A stretch of DNA of 64,000 nucleotides from Desulforhopalus sp. IMCC35007 (GTDB taxonomy: Bacteria; Desulfobacterota; Desulfobulbia; Desulfobulbales; Desulfocapsaceae). A program made the position numbers and the translations under genes. The notes under the pieces were generated by a model. That model had not been told where the DNA came from. It saw nothing but the letters and a program-made list of their open reading frames with translations, and ran no database searches. The stretch is taken from the NCBI RefSeq assembly GCF_005116575.1, contig NZ_SWCN01000008.1:62001-126000 (forward strand). Reading direction: 5' to 3'. Each line of letters begins with the position of its first letter. Positions within the stretch are counted from its first letter, which is position 1. Below, piece after piece: positions 10,021 through 18,075 of this stretch.

Positions 10021-10959
10021 TTATTTGGAATGCTCTGAAATTAGCGCAGGTTGAAAATGGATGGTTTCTTCGACTCCATCCAATTCCTCTACAACAACTT
10101 GTCGTTTTAAACCAAGCCAGGATATTACACCTTCTACAAGACGCTCCGGTGCAGAGGCTCCTGCTGTAATGCCAATTGTTTTCACTCCGCTAAGCCACTT
10201 CTCTTCTATATCTTCATAATCATCTACCAGATAAGCTTTGACCTTACAGGAAGAAGCAACCTCTCGTAATCTGTTTGAGTTAGAACTGTTTTTGGAACCT
10301 ACAACGAAGATCAGCTCACTTTTGGCGGCAAGCAATCGGACGGCATCCTGACGGTTCTGGGTGGCAAAACAGATATTTGAGCGCGGACCCTGAATGCCAG
10401 GAAATCGCTTTTTCAAAATTGCAATAATTCCTTCAACATCTTTTTTACAAAGAGTCGTCTGGGTCACGTATCCGACAGCAAGAGGATCACTTATCTGAAT
10501 GTGTTCCGCTTCCTCTTCGGTTGCAACGATCTGTACGCCCCCTTGGACGCGCCCTGCAGTCCCCTCTACTTCGGGATGATTATGATGGCCGACGATAATA
10601 ACCTCAGTTCCCTGCTGGTGATATTTCTCCACCATCCTATGAACACTGGTCACAAGGGGACAGGTTGCATCAACGGTACGCAAACCTAATTCCTTTGCGT
10701 AGGACTCGACCCCAAGAGAAACACCATGGGCACTGAAGACACAGACCTCACCATTGGGCACATCGGCCAGATGTTCAACAAACACGGCTCCCGCCTGCTT
10801 CAATTCATCGATAACATGTTTATTATGGACAATCTCATGTAACACGTATACGGGTTGACCATACTTTGAAAGGCTCAGTTTTACCGTTTCGATAGCTCTT
10901 TCAACACCGGCACAAAAACCTCTGGGAGAAGCAAGATAGACATTTAATAAATCTGTCAC
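10021..10959 (-). CDS. ispH: 4-hydroxy-3-methylbut-2-enyl diphosphate reductase
   Basis: [4Fe-4S] enzyme of the last step of the MEP isoprenoid pathway, yielding IPP and DMAPP. The three cluster cysteines are in PRGFCAGV (Cys16), DATCPLV and CFATQNRQ. The HNKHV and SSNSNRL motifs are also present. The frame is open to 11088, but a GTG at 10959 preceded by AAGGTG with six-base spacing gives a 312-aa protein beginning just before the conserved N-terminus, so I chose it. The extra upstream residues are unlike the family. Single-gene unit, convergent with dapL. Confidence 0.92.
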   Translation of the reverse strand: MTDLLNVYLASPRGFCAGVERAIETVKLSLSKYGQPVYVLHEIVHNKHVIDELKQAGAVFVEHLADVPNGEVCVFSAHGVSLGVESYAKELGLRTVDATCPLVTSVHRMVEKYHQQGTEVIIVGHHNHPEVEGTAGRVQGGVQIVATEEEAEHIQISDPLAVGYVTQTTLCKKDVEGIIAILKKRFPGIQGPRSNICFATQNRQDAVRLLAAKSELIFVVGSKNSSNSNRLREVASSCKVKAYLVDDYEDIEEKWLSGVKTIGITAGASAPERLVEGVISWLGLKRQVVVEELDGVEETIHFQPALISEHSK

Positions 10960-11242
10960 AATCAACACCTTTATCTCATCAATTCTAATTTTTCCAAATA
11001 TTATTCCACTCAAAAAAACATTACCTTTTCTACAGAAGGTATTTGATCCCCTTGCGGGATCTTGGATAAGATAACTCCACAAGTTCAACAGTCCACAACT
11101 TTTAAATCACCATTTCGGCCGTGTCCCATCATTTTCATCTTCAATAGTTCTTGTGAATGTCTGATGGCAAATAGAAAATGACAGCCAGTAAAATAATAAA
11201 AAGGACTTGAACTATAGCGATATCCGTGAGAATGGAAACAAA
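10960..11242. other. Intergenic region upstream of ispH
   Basis: About 280 bp between the ispH start and the TRAP operon terminator. It must hold the ispH promoter (minus strand), but I see no hexamer pair good enough to name. Short open frames here lack ribosome binding sites and homology-like motifs. Confidence 0.5.
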
Positions 11243-11288
11243 AAAGGCGGTCTACCAGTGAAATCTGTATCACTGGTAGACCGCCTTT
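11243..11288 (-). terminator. Intrinsic terminator of the dctPQM operon
   Basis: A perfect 18-bp stem (AAAGGCGGTCTACCAGTG and its complement) with a 10-nt loop, followed on the minus strand by a run of T. It lies 20 bp after the dctM stop. Confidence 0.92.
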
Positions 11289-11309
11289 AACGGCTGTGCT
11301 CTTCTGCTT

Positions 11310-12710
11310 CTAGTTATATCCCTGCAATTTATCTATAAACTCAGGCAGGAATAATGAGATTTGTGGTATGTAGGTAATAAGAACGAGAAAGGTGAGAAGA
11401 ACCAACAACCATGGGACACAGGCTTTTATTGCCCAGCCCATGCTGCGCCCCGTCACCCCTGAGATGACAAAAAGATTCAAACCGACCGGCGGGGTGAGCA
11501 TACCAATTTCCATATTGACTACCATAATGATACCAAGGTGAATGGGGTCAATTCCCAGTTTCACAGCGATAGGAAAGAGAATCGGTGCCATAATCAGCAA
11601 AATAGCCGACGGCTCCATGAAGTTACCCGCAATCAGCAGTAGTATATTGACCACAACAAGAAACATCCAGGGTGAAAGTCCCCATGAAACAATCAACTCA
11701 GCTATGTGGTGAGGAATTCTCTCGGTAGTGAGAACATGAGCAAAAAGCATCGCATTTGCAATAATGAACAGCAGCATGATACTTACTTTTGATGAATCAA
11801 GGATAACCTTGTTAAGCTCTTTATCCGTAATGAGCTTCGGTAGGGTCATTACTATGTGTTTGGTGTTACGGATAACCATCGCACCAGCGCTCTCACCATC
11901 CTCTTTCCAGGGAATCTCTTTGAGAGGGCCCATATCCCTGTACCCGTAAATAGCAACCCAGAAGGCATATACAGCGGACACAGCGGCAGCCTCTGTGGGA
12001 CTTGCAATACCACCGTATATCGAACCCAACACAATAACAATGAGCATCAAGCCACCAGTGGCCGAAACTCCAGATTTTACAATTTCGCTGAATCCAGCCC
12101 AGGGTTGGCTTGGTATATTTTTCACCCTGGCCACAATATAAATAACTATCATCAGCATGAGGCCCATCAAAAGCCCGGGAAGGAAACCAGCCATAAACAT
12201 CCGGGCAGCTGATACCTCTGTGGCTGCTGCATAGACAAGCATAACAATTGAAGGGGGAATAAGTATCCCGAGTGTACCTGCATTTCCTATGACACCTGCA
12301 GCTATACTTTCAGGATAACCGGCTTTTACCATCCCCACGATAACTATGGAACCAATTGCCGCAACAGTCGCTGGAGAAGAACCGGATACCGCCGCAAAAA
12401 TCATACAGGCGATAACCGAGGCCATGGCAATACCGCCACGAATATGCCCAACAAGGCTCAGAGCGAACCTGATAATTCGTTTCGCCACACCTCCCGTAGA
12501 CAAAAAACTTGAGGAAAGAATAAAGAAAGGAATGGCCAATAATGTATAATGCGCAGACAGGGACTCAAACAATTTCAAAGCGATTGAGGCAAGAGAGTCA
12601 TTTGAAAACAACAGAATTGTACCGATACTTGACAATCCCAAGGCCAGAGCAATGGGCATCCCAAGCAGCATGAAACCAAAGAGAAGTATAAATAAAGCTG
12701 CAGTTGTCAT
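11310..12710 (-). CDS. dctM: TRAP transporter large permease (DctM)
   Basis: Large membrane subunit of a tripartite ATP-independent periplasmic transporter, the sodium-coupled translocation channel. The protein is 466 aa and almost entirely hydrophobic with 12 or more helices. Conserved segments include the AAVSGSSPATVAAIGS region and GNAGTLGILIPPSIVMLVYA, and the late MLTPPVGLNLFVISG. A charged cytoplasmic insertion near residues 245-300 is somewhat longer than in many DctM proteins. Its start overlaps dctQ by four bases (ATGA). The substrate is probably C4-dicarboxylates, inferred from the adjacent DctBD. Confidence 0.95.
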   Translation of the reverse strand: MTTAALFILLFGFMLLGMPIALALGLSSIGTILLFSNDSLASIALKLFESLSAHYTLLAIPFFILSSSFLSTGGVAKRIIRFALSLVGHIRGGIAMASVIACMIFAAVSGSSPATVAAIGSIVIVGMVKAGYPESIAAGVIGNAGTLGILIPPSIVMLVYAAATEVSAARMFMAGFLPGLLMGLMLMIVIYIVARVKNIPSQPWAGFSEIVKSGVSATGGLMLIVIVLGSIYGGIASPTEAAAVSAVYAFWVAIYGYRDMGPLKEIPWKEDGESAGAMVIRNTKHIVMTLPKLITDKELNKVILDSSKVSIMLLFIIANAMLFAHVLTTERIPHHIAELIVSWGLSPWMFLVVVNILLLIAGNFMEPSAILLIMAPILFPIAVKLGIDPIHLGIIMVVNMEIGMLTPPVGLNLFVISGVTGRSMGWAIKACVPWLLVLLTFLVLITYIPQISLFLPEFIDKLQGYN

Positions 12711-13252
12711 GATTTTGCCCCCTCTTTGACGATATCCTCAGCCAACGCCAAGCTCTCCTTGGCCTCATCCGAATGTTTAAAGCCATCAGCCTCGCCGACA
12801 GCAACAGACCAGAGAATTATCAAGAGACGAACAATCAGAAAAAGATAACCTAGAATCAATGGACTGTGTGCTATCCATACGGGAATTGGCATGTCTTCGA
12901 GATCTATACCAATCATTTTCATCTTTTTCAGATATATCCAGCTACCATAAAAAATAAGACCACAGTATACCAGGGCACCGACCGCGGAGATAGCGGTTAA
13001 TATTCTTCTACCAACAGGTGGAAAAAGCTTAACAAAAGCGTCCATGCCAATATGTGAGCCAACCTTCAGTCCGTATGATGCACCGAAAAGAACCATCCAC
13101 GCTGACATATGCAAAGTGAGCTCCTGAGTCCACAAGAAGCCAGCATTAAAACCAAATCGCATTACGACATCGAGAAACACTAGAAGTGTTGTCGTTATCA
13201 GCAAAATGCAGATAAACGCCTCTTCGGCTCGATTCATGAAACGCATTAGCAT
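12707..13252 (-). CDS. dctQ: TRAP transporter small permease (DctQ)
   Basis: Small membrane subunit with four hydrophobic helices that bridges the substrate-binding protein and DctM. The family motif around WTQELTLHMSAWMVLFGASYGL is clear. ATG 13264 is in frame, but GAGGTG ends four bases before the ATG at 13252, which I take as the start (181 aa); ATG 13246 is also possible. It overlaps dctM by four bases, indicating translational coupling, and is separated from dctP by a hairpin. Confidence 0.9.
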   Translation of the reverse strand: MLMRFMNRAEEAFICILLITTTLLVFLDVVMRFGFNAGFLWTQELTLHMSAWMVLFGASYGLKVGSHIGMDAFVKLFPPVGRRILTAISAVGALVYCGLIFYGSWIYLKKMKMIGIDLEDMPIPVWIAHSPLILGYLFLIVRLLIILWSVAVGEADGFKHSDEAKESLALAEDIVKEGAKS

Positions 13253-13281
13253 AAAACACCTCATACAAGCTAAAAAATTGA

Positions 13282-13311
13282 GGTAGATTTCCCGTTGCAG
13301 GGAAATCTACC
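13282..13311 (-). terminator. Intercistronic hairpin between dctP and dctQM
   Basis: A perfect 12-bp stem GGTAGATTTCCC/GGGAAATCTACC with a 6-nt loop, followed on the minus strand by TCAATTTTTT. It lies between dctP and dctQ and looks like a leaky terminator or 3-prime stabiliser that would yield more binding protein than permease. Confidence 0.75.
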
Positions 13312-13323
13312 ATTTTTTTCTTC

Positions 13324-14319
13324 TTACATGTTAGATTGATAGGCTGCGTCGATCATATCTTTGCCAATTTCTTCTTCGAACTGCTCCCAAACAGGCTTCA
13401 TTGCCTCAACCCACTGGCTTCTTTCTGCATCGGTGAGCTCAATTATTTCACATCGTTTGGAGTCTAGTATCAACTGACGATCGCCAATACTTTTATCTTC
13501 AGCAACCTTGTTACCAAAAGCAATTGCCTCATCCAAAGCGGTTCTCACGATGGCGCGTTCGTCATCAGGGATAGACATCCAGAATTCTTTGGATGTGACG
13601 ACCATATAGTCAAGCAGGCCGTGGTTCGATTCAGTGATGTAGGGTTGCACTTCAAAGAATTTTTGAGAGTAGATATTTGACCAGGAGTTTTCCTGTCCAT
13701 CAATGGCCTTGGTTTGCAAAAGGGTAAAAACCTCTGAGAATGGCTTTTTCAGGGGAACTGCATTGAGTGCCTGAAACTGTGCTGCAAGAACATCAGAAGA
13801 CATGATTCTAAATTTCAAACCATTCGCATCAGAAGGTACTCTGAGAGGGCTGTTGGAAGAAAGCTGCTTCATGCCGTTATGTAGATAGCCAAGGCCAACA
13901 AAACCTTTTTTCTGGAGACTATCTAAAAGCTCAATCCCCTTCTCACTGGTCTGAAATTTTTCAACGGCAGCCATATCCTTAAACAGGAAAGGCAGATCAA
14001 AAATCTGTAACTGCCTAGTGTAAGACTCAAATTTCGAAAGTGCTGGAGCAGCTATCTGGACATCGCCCAGAAGAATTGCTTTTAATACCCCGTCATCATT
14101 AAACAACTGAGAGCTAGGAAATACCTCAACCTGAACCTTGCCAGCCAGACGTTCGGCAATCAAATCCTTGAATTTATTGGCCATCTGTCCTTTAGCGGTA
14201 TTCTCAGCCACAACATGCGAGAATTTTATTGTGATCGGATCCTTAGCAACAGCCGCTCCAGCAACCAATAGACCGGAAAGAGCAGCAGTCGCAACCAGGG
14301 TTGTAATCTTCCTGAACAT
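13324..14319 (-). CDS. dctP: TRAP transporter substrate-binding protein (DctP)
   Basis: Periplasmic C4-dicarboxylate-type binding protein of 331 aa. The signal peptide is typical, with a charged start, a hydrophobic core and probable cleavage after GAAVA. The mature start KDPITIKFSHV is characteristic of the DctP family, and the central GLKFRIMSSDVLAAQFQALNAVP motif carries the arginine that binds the substrate carboxylate. GGAGG seven bases before ATG gives a strong start. It is the first gene of dctPQM, preceded by a sigma-54-type promoter and two repeated upstream sites. Dicarboxylate specificity is inferred from DctBD; other organic acids are possible. Confidence 0.93.
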   Translation of the reverse strand: MFRKITTLVATAALSGLLVAGAAVAKDPITIKFSHVVAENTAKGQMANKFKDLIAERLAGKVQVEVFPSSQLFNDDGVLKAILLGDVQIAAPALSKFESYTRQLQIFDLPFLFKDMAAVEKFQTSEKGIELLDSLQKKGFVGLGYLHNGMKQLSSNSPLRVPSDANGLKFRIMSSDVLAAQFQALNAVPLKKPFSEVFTLLQTKAIDGQENSWSNIYSQKFFEVQPYITESNHGLLDYMVVTSKEFWMSIPDDERAIVRTALDEAIAFGNKVAEDKSIGDRQLILDSKRCEIIELTDAERSQWVEAMKPVWEQFEEEIGKDMIDAAYQSNM

Positions 14320-14433
14320 AATTTTGCCTCCAAATAGAATGTTTAAACATCAGTAGGGCCAGCAACATTGACCGACAGCGAAACGGCCTGTCGATATCAT
14401 CGGTATAATTTCCCGACAATCGTACTTTACCGT

Positions 14434-14449
14434 TGCAAACATTGGACCA
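14434..14449 (-). promoter_or_regulatory. Sigma-54 (RpoN) promoter of dctPQM
   Basis: On the minus strand the sequence TGGTCCAATGTTTGCA has the -24 GG and -12 GC dinucleotides exactly 10 bp apart and matches TGGCACG-N4-TTGCA at TGG, one C and TTGCA. It predicts a transcript start near 14423 and a leader of about 100 nt before dctP. The adjacent dctD encodes a sigma-54 activator, which makes the match functional in context. Confidence 0.7.
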
Positions 14450-14521
14450 CAAATAAACTACAAACTTATCTTCCTGTTTTTACGTTTAATAACATAATGA
14501 CACTGAGATAAAGAGTGATAA

Positions 14522-14542
14522 ATTGGCGGAAATCCACCCATT
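14522..14542. repeat. Upstream activator-like repeat, copy 1
   Basis: First copy of an exact 21-bp repeat with core TTGGCGGAAATCCACCCAT, centred about 108 bp upstream of the predicted dctP start. The element is an imperfect dyad (TGG...CCA ends). Position and duplication suit a DctD-like activator binding site. Confidence 0.6.
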
Positions 14543-14625
14543 CAAGCAAGGTAGCGACAGAAAATATAAATATTATTAAATTTCAGCAATTTAAGCAGAA
14601 AAACAACACTCAAACCCACCAAGTC

Positions 14626-14646
14626 ATTGGCGGAAATCCACCCATT
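14626..14646. repeat. Upstream activator-like repeat, copy 2
   Basis: Second exact copy, starting 104 bp from the first, close to ten helical turns, so both would face the same side of the DNA. Similarity continues a few bases beyond (TTCAAGCA against TTTCAAACA). Between dctD and dctP (14320-14797) I see only the promoter and these two sites; no gene. Confidence 0.6.
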
Positions 14647-14797
14647 TCAAACATTATGAAAGCAACACCGAGAGGTCTAAACACAGAACCTATAATAACA
14701 AGTCTTTACTTTTCCGGACAAATCAGCACCGATCCTCCCCGTAGAAACTCCGATAAACATAACAAAACAAAAACATCACTTATACAAGAGATGGTTT

Positions 14798-16153
14798 TTA
14801 CTTATAATCAGTCTTGTCTAAACCATGTTTTCGCATTTTATCGTAAAGAGTCTTTCTAGGAATTACCAAAGCAGCCATAACATCTTTGATGCTGCCATTC
14901 GAGGAGACCAAAGCATGCTCAATGAGCCCTCGTTCAAAACAGTCGACCTGTTGTGACAACGACCGGCTCTGCACCTTGTCTTCACCGGACAACATTTTCT
15001 CTAAAGACCAGTCGAACTGCCGGCCGAGAAGAACATAACGCTCCGCGAAATTCCTGAGTTCACGAACGTTACCAGGCCATGAATAGGATAAAAGCGCATT
15101 CATCTGGAAGCTGTTTGGCGCTGGGACTTCCTGCTGATATCTATGCCCGGCAACGAGGAGGAAATGATGGAAGAGCAAAGGAATATCTTCCCGTCTATTC
15201 CGAAGAGGGGGAATTTCCAAACAGACAACATTGAGCCTATAGTACAAATCCTCCCGAAAAACACCTCTTTCAGAGGCCTCTCTCAGGTCAACTTTTGAGG
15301 CAGCAACAACCCTGAGATCAACAGGTATGGTTCTATTTGATCCAAGCCTTTCTATATATCGTTCCTGAAGAACACGCAGAAGATTAATCTGCACCCGAAG
15401 GGGCATGGATTCAATTTCATCCAGTAGAAGCGTGCCACCGTTCGCGTGTTCGAACTTACCGATGCGTGTTGATTTCGCATCGGTGAAAGCTCCAGCCTCA
15501 TGACCAAAGAGTTCGCTCTCCATAATAGACTCAGAGACGGCTCCGCAGTTAATCGCCACAAAATTATTACTTCTTCTCGCGCTATTTTCATGCAGAGCCC
15601 TGGCCACCAGTTCCTTGCCGGTCCCAGTCTCTCCTAACACCAGGACATCTGCTCCGGTATCAGCCACCTGAGCAATGGTGCTTCTCAATTTTTCCATCGC
15701 GGGTGTACGACCGATTATCCTAGGTCCAGGTGCACTGTGAAGCTCTAATTCCCGTCGTAAATTTCTGTTTTCAAGAGTCAGTACCCGTTTTTCAAGCCCT
15801 CTTACCACGGTTTTCACAAGTCTTTCAGGAGAATAGGGCTTTTCAATAAAATCATAGGCTCCATCACGCATTGCATTGACGGCAGTTGAGATATCCCCGT
15901 GTCCGGTGATAAGGATTACTGGAAGATCATGATCAATCTTATGAACTTCCTGAAGAAACTGCAGTCCATCCATGTTTGGCAGACGAATATCACAGACCAC
16001 GATACCAGGCCAATCCCGACTGAGATGGTCAAGCCCCTTTTCAGCGCAGGCCTCAAGAATCACATTAAGTTCAGCGAGTTCAAGAGTCTGCTTGTTTGCC
16101 TGTCGTATATGCTTTTCGTCATCGATGAAGAGCACCTGTTCACGTACTGTCAT
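14798..16153 (-). CDS. dctD: C4-dicarboxylate response regulator, sigma-54 activator (DctD)
   Basis: NtrC-family response regulator of 451 aa. The receiver domain spans residues 1-120 with phosphorylatable Asp55 (VVCDIRLPN). The AAA+ domain has Walker A GETGTGKE (174-181) and the sigma-54 contact loop GAFTDA (221-226), in which Asp replaces the usual Gly, as is known in DctD/HupR-like proteins. A Fis-type helix-turn-helix ends the protein. Its start overlaps the dctB stop (ATGA), and the sigma-54 promoter of dctPQM lies just downstream, so it most likely activates that operon. Confidence 0.92.
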   Translation of the reverse strand: MTVREQVLFIDDEKHIRQANKQTLELAELNVILEACAEKGLDHLSRDWPGIVVCDIRLPNMDGLQFLQEVHKIDHDLPVILITGHGDISTAVNAMRDGAYDFIEKPYSPERLVKTVVRGLEKRVLTLENRNLRRELELHSAPGPRIIGRTPAMEKLRSTIAQVADTGADVLVLGETGTGKELVARALHENSARRSNNFVAINCGAVSESIMESELFGHEAGAFTDAKSTRIGKFEHANGGTLLLDEIESMPLRVQINLLRVLQERYIERLGSNRTIPVDLRVVAASKVDLREASERGVFREDLYYRLNVVCLEIPPLRNRREDIPLLFHHFLLVAGHRYQQEVPAPNSFQMNALLSYSWPGNVRELRNFAERYVLLGRQFDWSLEKMLSGEDKVQSRSLSQQVDCFERGLIEHALVSSNGSIKDVMAALVIPRKTLYDKMRKHGLDKTDYK

Positions 16154-18000
16154 GTTTGCACTATTCTTTCTAAAGTAAATTCAAAGCGAGCACCATCCCG
16201 GAAATCGGCTAAAACAATATGCCCTCCAAAATCCCGCACTATTCTATCACTGATTGTCAAACCTAAGCCTAACCCCTGTCCTGACTTTTTAGTCGTGAAA
16301 AATGGCTCAAAAATATCCGCTTTATATTCCGCAGGTACCCCTGGCCCATTATCCTGAACCGCAATAATCACTTTGTCACCTCGAGCGTGCCCTTCAAGGA
16401 GAATCTTTTTCTTTTTGGAATCTTCAATGGCCTGCATTGCATTTGAGATAAGATTAACTAAAACCTGCTGCAACAGTACGTGATTCGCACGCACTTCAAC
16501 ATTTTCGGGCTTAATGTCGATTGTTAATTCAACTGACTCTCTTTTCAGACTCGGTTTTAGAATTTCGAGAGCCCCATCGACCACACCATGTAACGGTACC
16601 ACGACGATCATCCCGCTTGATTTCTTTGAAAACAGTTTCAACTGAACCCCAATCTGGGCCATTCGTTCTGTTAATTCACCGATCTGTTCAAGATTCCACA
16701 TGGCCTCGTCAAGACGGCCTTTTTCCAGAAACTGTTTACCATTATCGGTATAACTTCTGATAGCTGAGAGCGGTTGGTTGAGTTCATGATTGATCCCGGC
16801 AGACATCTGACCAAGAACTGCAAGTTTTGCCGCGTGTATCAGTTCTTTCCTGGTTCGCTTCAGTTTGATTTCTGCCTGCTTTCTGTCAATGATTTCTTTT
16901 CTCAGCATCTCGTTGGCCTCGGTCAGCTTCTGGGTTCTGTCCAGAACCCGGGACTCCAACTGTTCATTGGCCTCCTGGAGTGCCCTTTTGCTTTCCTCCT
17001 CAATCTCATGTAACTGGGCGATACGTCTACTTCTCTGCAGTAACAAAAGGCCGAGGACATAGACAACCCCACCGCCCGAACCAACAATAACATTGGTAAA
17101 CACTACTTTTTCCAGAAGAACTCTGGTATCGGTGAGGATGTGAACATCCCAGCCAGCATGGGGCATAAAATGAGACTGTTTCAACACCCTTTTAGGCTTC
17201 TTGCCGACTCCCGAATCAATCTCGAGAATCTGCATGGTCGGATTGAGAGTTGAAACTCTGGTACTGAGAGGAAGAAGGTTCGCATCCTGATACCTTCTAC
17301 TTTCCAGGATCCGTTTCTGCACATCTGAATCAAGGGGTTTGAGACTTTTAAATCTCCAGTCAGGGTTGGTTGTAATAAAAACAACTCCATCGGGGTCAGA
17401 GACCAGAAAGTTTTCATCCCGGTCTGCCCAACTCTGCTCGACAGAATCTATGTTAATTTTTACAACAACAGCTCCAAGTATTTCGTCATCTTTACGAACG
17501 GGATACGCAAAATAATACCCTCTCTTGGAAGAGGTGGAACCAAGGGCAAAATACCGCCCAAGCGTTCCTTTCATTGCCTGTTTAAAATAGGGCCGATAAT
17601 TGAAATTCCTGCCGATAAAAGGTCTTTCTTCTTTCCAGTTGGATGCCGCAATGGTCAAGCCATCCTTGTTCATCAGATAGGTATCTGAGGTATTACTGAC
17701 TGTATTGATGGTTTCAAGATACCGGTTCAGGGTTTCAATGCGTTTCTTCTCATGGGGGTTGAGCAGTGCCCGGACCAGATTGTGATCTATCGCCAACAGC
17801 TCCGGCAAACTCTCGTATTTACCAAGAACACCCTGCAGATAGTTTGTGTATAATTCAAGACGGACATTGCCCTGTTTTTGGAGATTCGCAAGCCCCTGTC
17901 TGTATGTCCAATGTGATACTCCCTTGATAAGAGCCACCATACACAATAAAAACAGTATGGTTGTCAGGGCAAGTTTTTTATTACGGCCACGTAGTATCAT
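16150..18000 (-). CDS. dctB: C4-dicarboxylate sensor histidine kinase (DctB)
   Basis: Membrane sensor kinase partner of DctD. One N-terminal transmembrane segment, a periplasmic double-Cache/PAS-like sensor (RPFIGRNFNYRPYFKQAM and SSKRGYYFAYPV are typical DctB ligand-domain motifs), a second transmembrane segment, a coiled coil (EEESKRALQEANEQLESRV) and the kinase core with H-box GINHELNQPLSAIRS, N-box NLISNAMQAI and G boxes DNGPGVP and GQGLGLGL. ATG 18027 is in frame but sits inside a hairpin. ATG 18000 gives a charged start right before the first helix and is preferred (616 aa). It is coupled to dctD. Confidence 0.9.
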   Translation of the reverse strand: MILRGRNKKLALTTILFLLCMVALIKGVSHWTYRQGLANLQKQGNVRLELYTNYLQGVLGKYESLPELLAIDHNLVRALLNPHEKKRIETLNRYLETINTVSNTSDTYLMNKDGLTIAASNWKEERPFIGRNFNYRPYFKQAMKGTLGRYFALGSTSSKRGYYFAYPVRKDDEILGAVVVKINIDSVEQSWADRDENFLVSDPDGVVFITTNPDWRFKSLKPLDSDVQKRILESRRYQDANLLPLSTRVSTLNPTMQILEIDSGVGKKPKRVLKQSHFMPHAGWDVHILTDTRVLLEKVVFTNVIVGSGGGVVYVLGLLLLQRSRRIAQLHEIEEESKRALQEANEQLESRVLDRTQKLTEANEMLRKEIIDRKQAEIKLKRTRKELIHAAKLAVLGQMSAGINHELNQPLSAIRSYTDNGKQFLEKGRLDEAMWNLEQIGELTERMAQIGVQLKLFSKKSSGMIVVVPLHGVVDGALEILKPSLKRESVELTIDIKPENVEVRANHVLLQQVLVNLISNAMQAIEDSKKKKILLEGHARGDKVIIAVQDNGPGVPAEYKADIFEPFFTTKKSGQGLGLGLTISDRIVRDFGGHIVLADFRDGARFEFTLERIVQT

Positions 18001-18016
18001 ATAGTGTTTCAAGAAG

Positions 18017-18047
18017 AACAAGAGCATTTGCGGGAAATGCTCTTGTT
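18017..18047 (-). terminator. Hairpin between hisHF and dctB
   Basis: A perfect 13-bp stem AACAAGAGCATTT/AAATGCTCTTGTT with a 5-nt loop, followed on the minus strand by CTTCTTG rather than a clean T run. It probably separates hisHF from dctB transcription as a weak terminator. Confidence 0.55.
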
Positions 18048-18075
18048 GAAGGGATATTGTATTCGAACTATTGCA

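Noticed and set aside
11085-11273. 62-codon frame between ispH and the TRAP terminator.
   Set aside because: Its 5' end lies in the terminator hairpin, it has no Shine-Dalgarno, and its composition is not gene-like.
14515-14859. 114-codon frame on the plus strand between dctD and dctP.
   Set aside because: It spans the two activator-like repeats and runs into the antisense of dctD; the translation is Asn/Thr/Lys-rich without a motif.
18001-18027. dctB start at ATG 18027.
   Set aside because: That codon lies inside the hairpin after hisHF and has no Shine-Dalgarno. ATG 18000 gives the expected charged residues before the first membrane helix.
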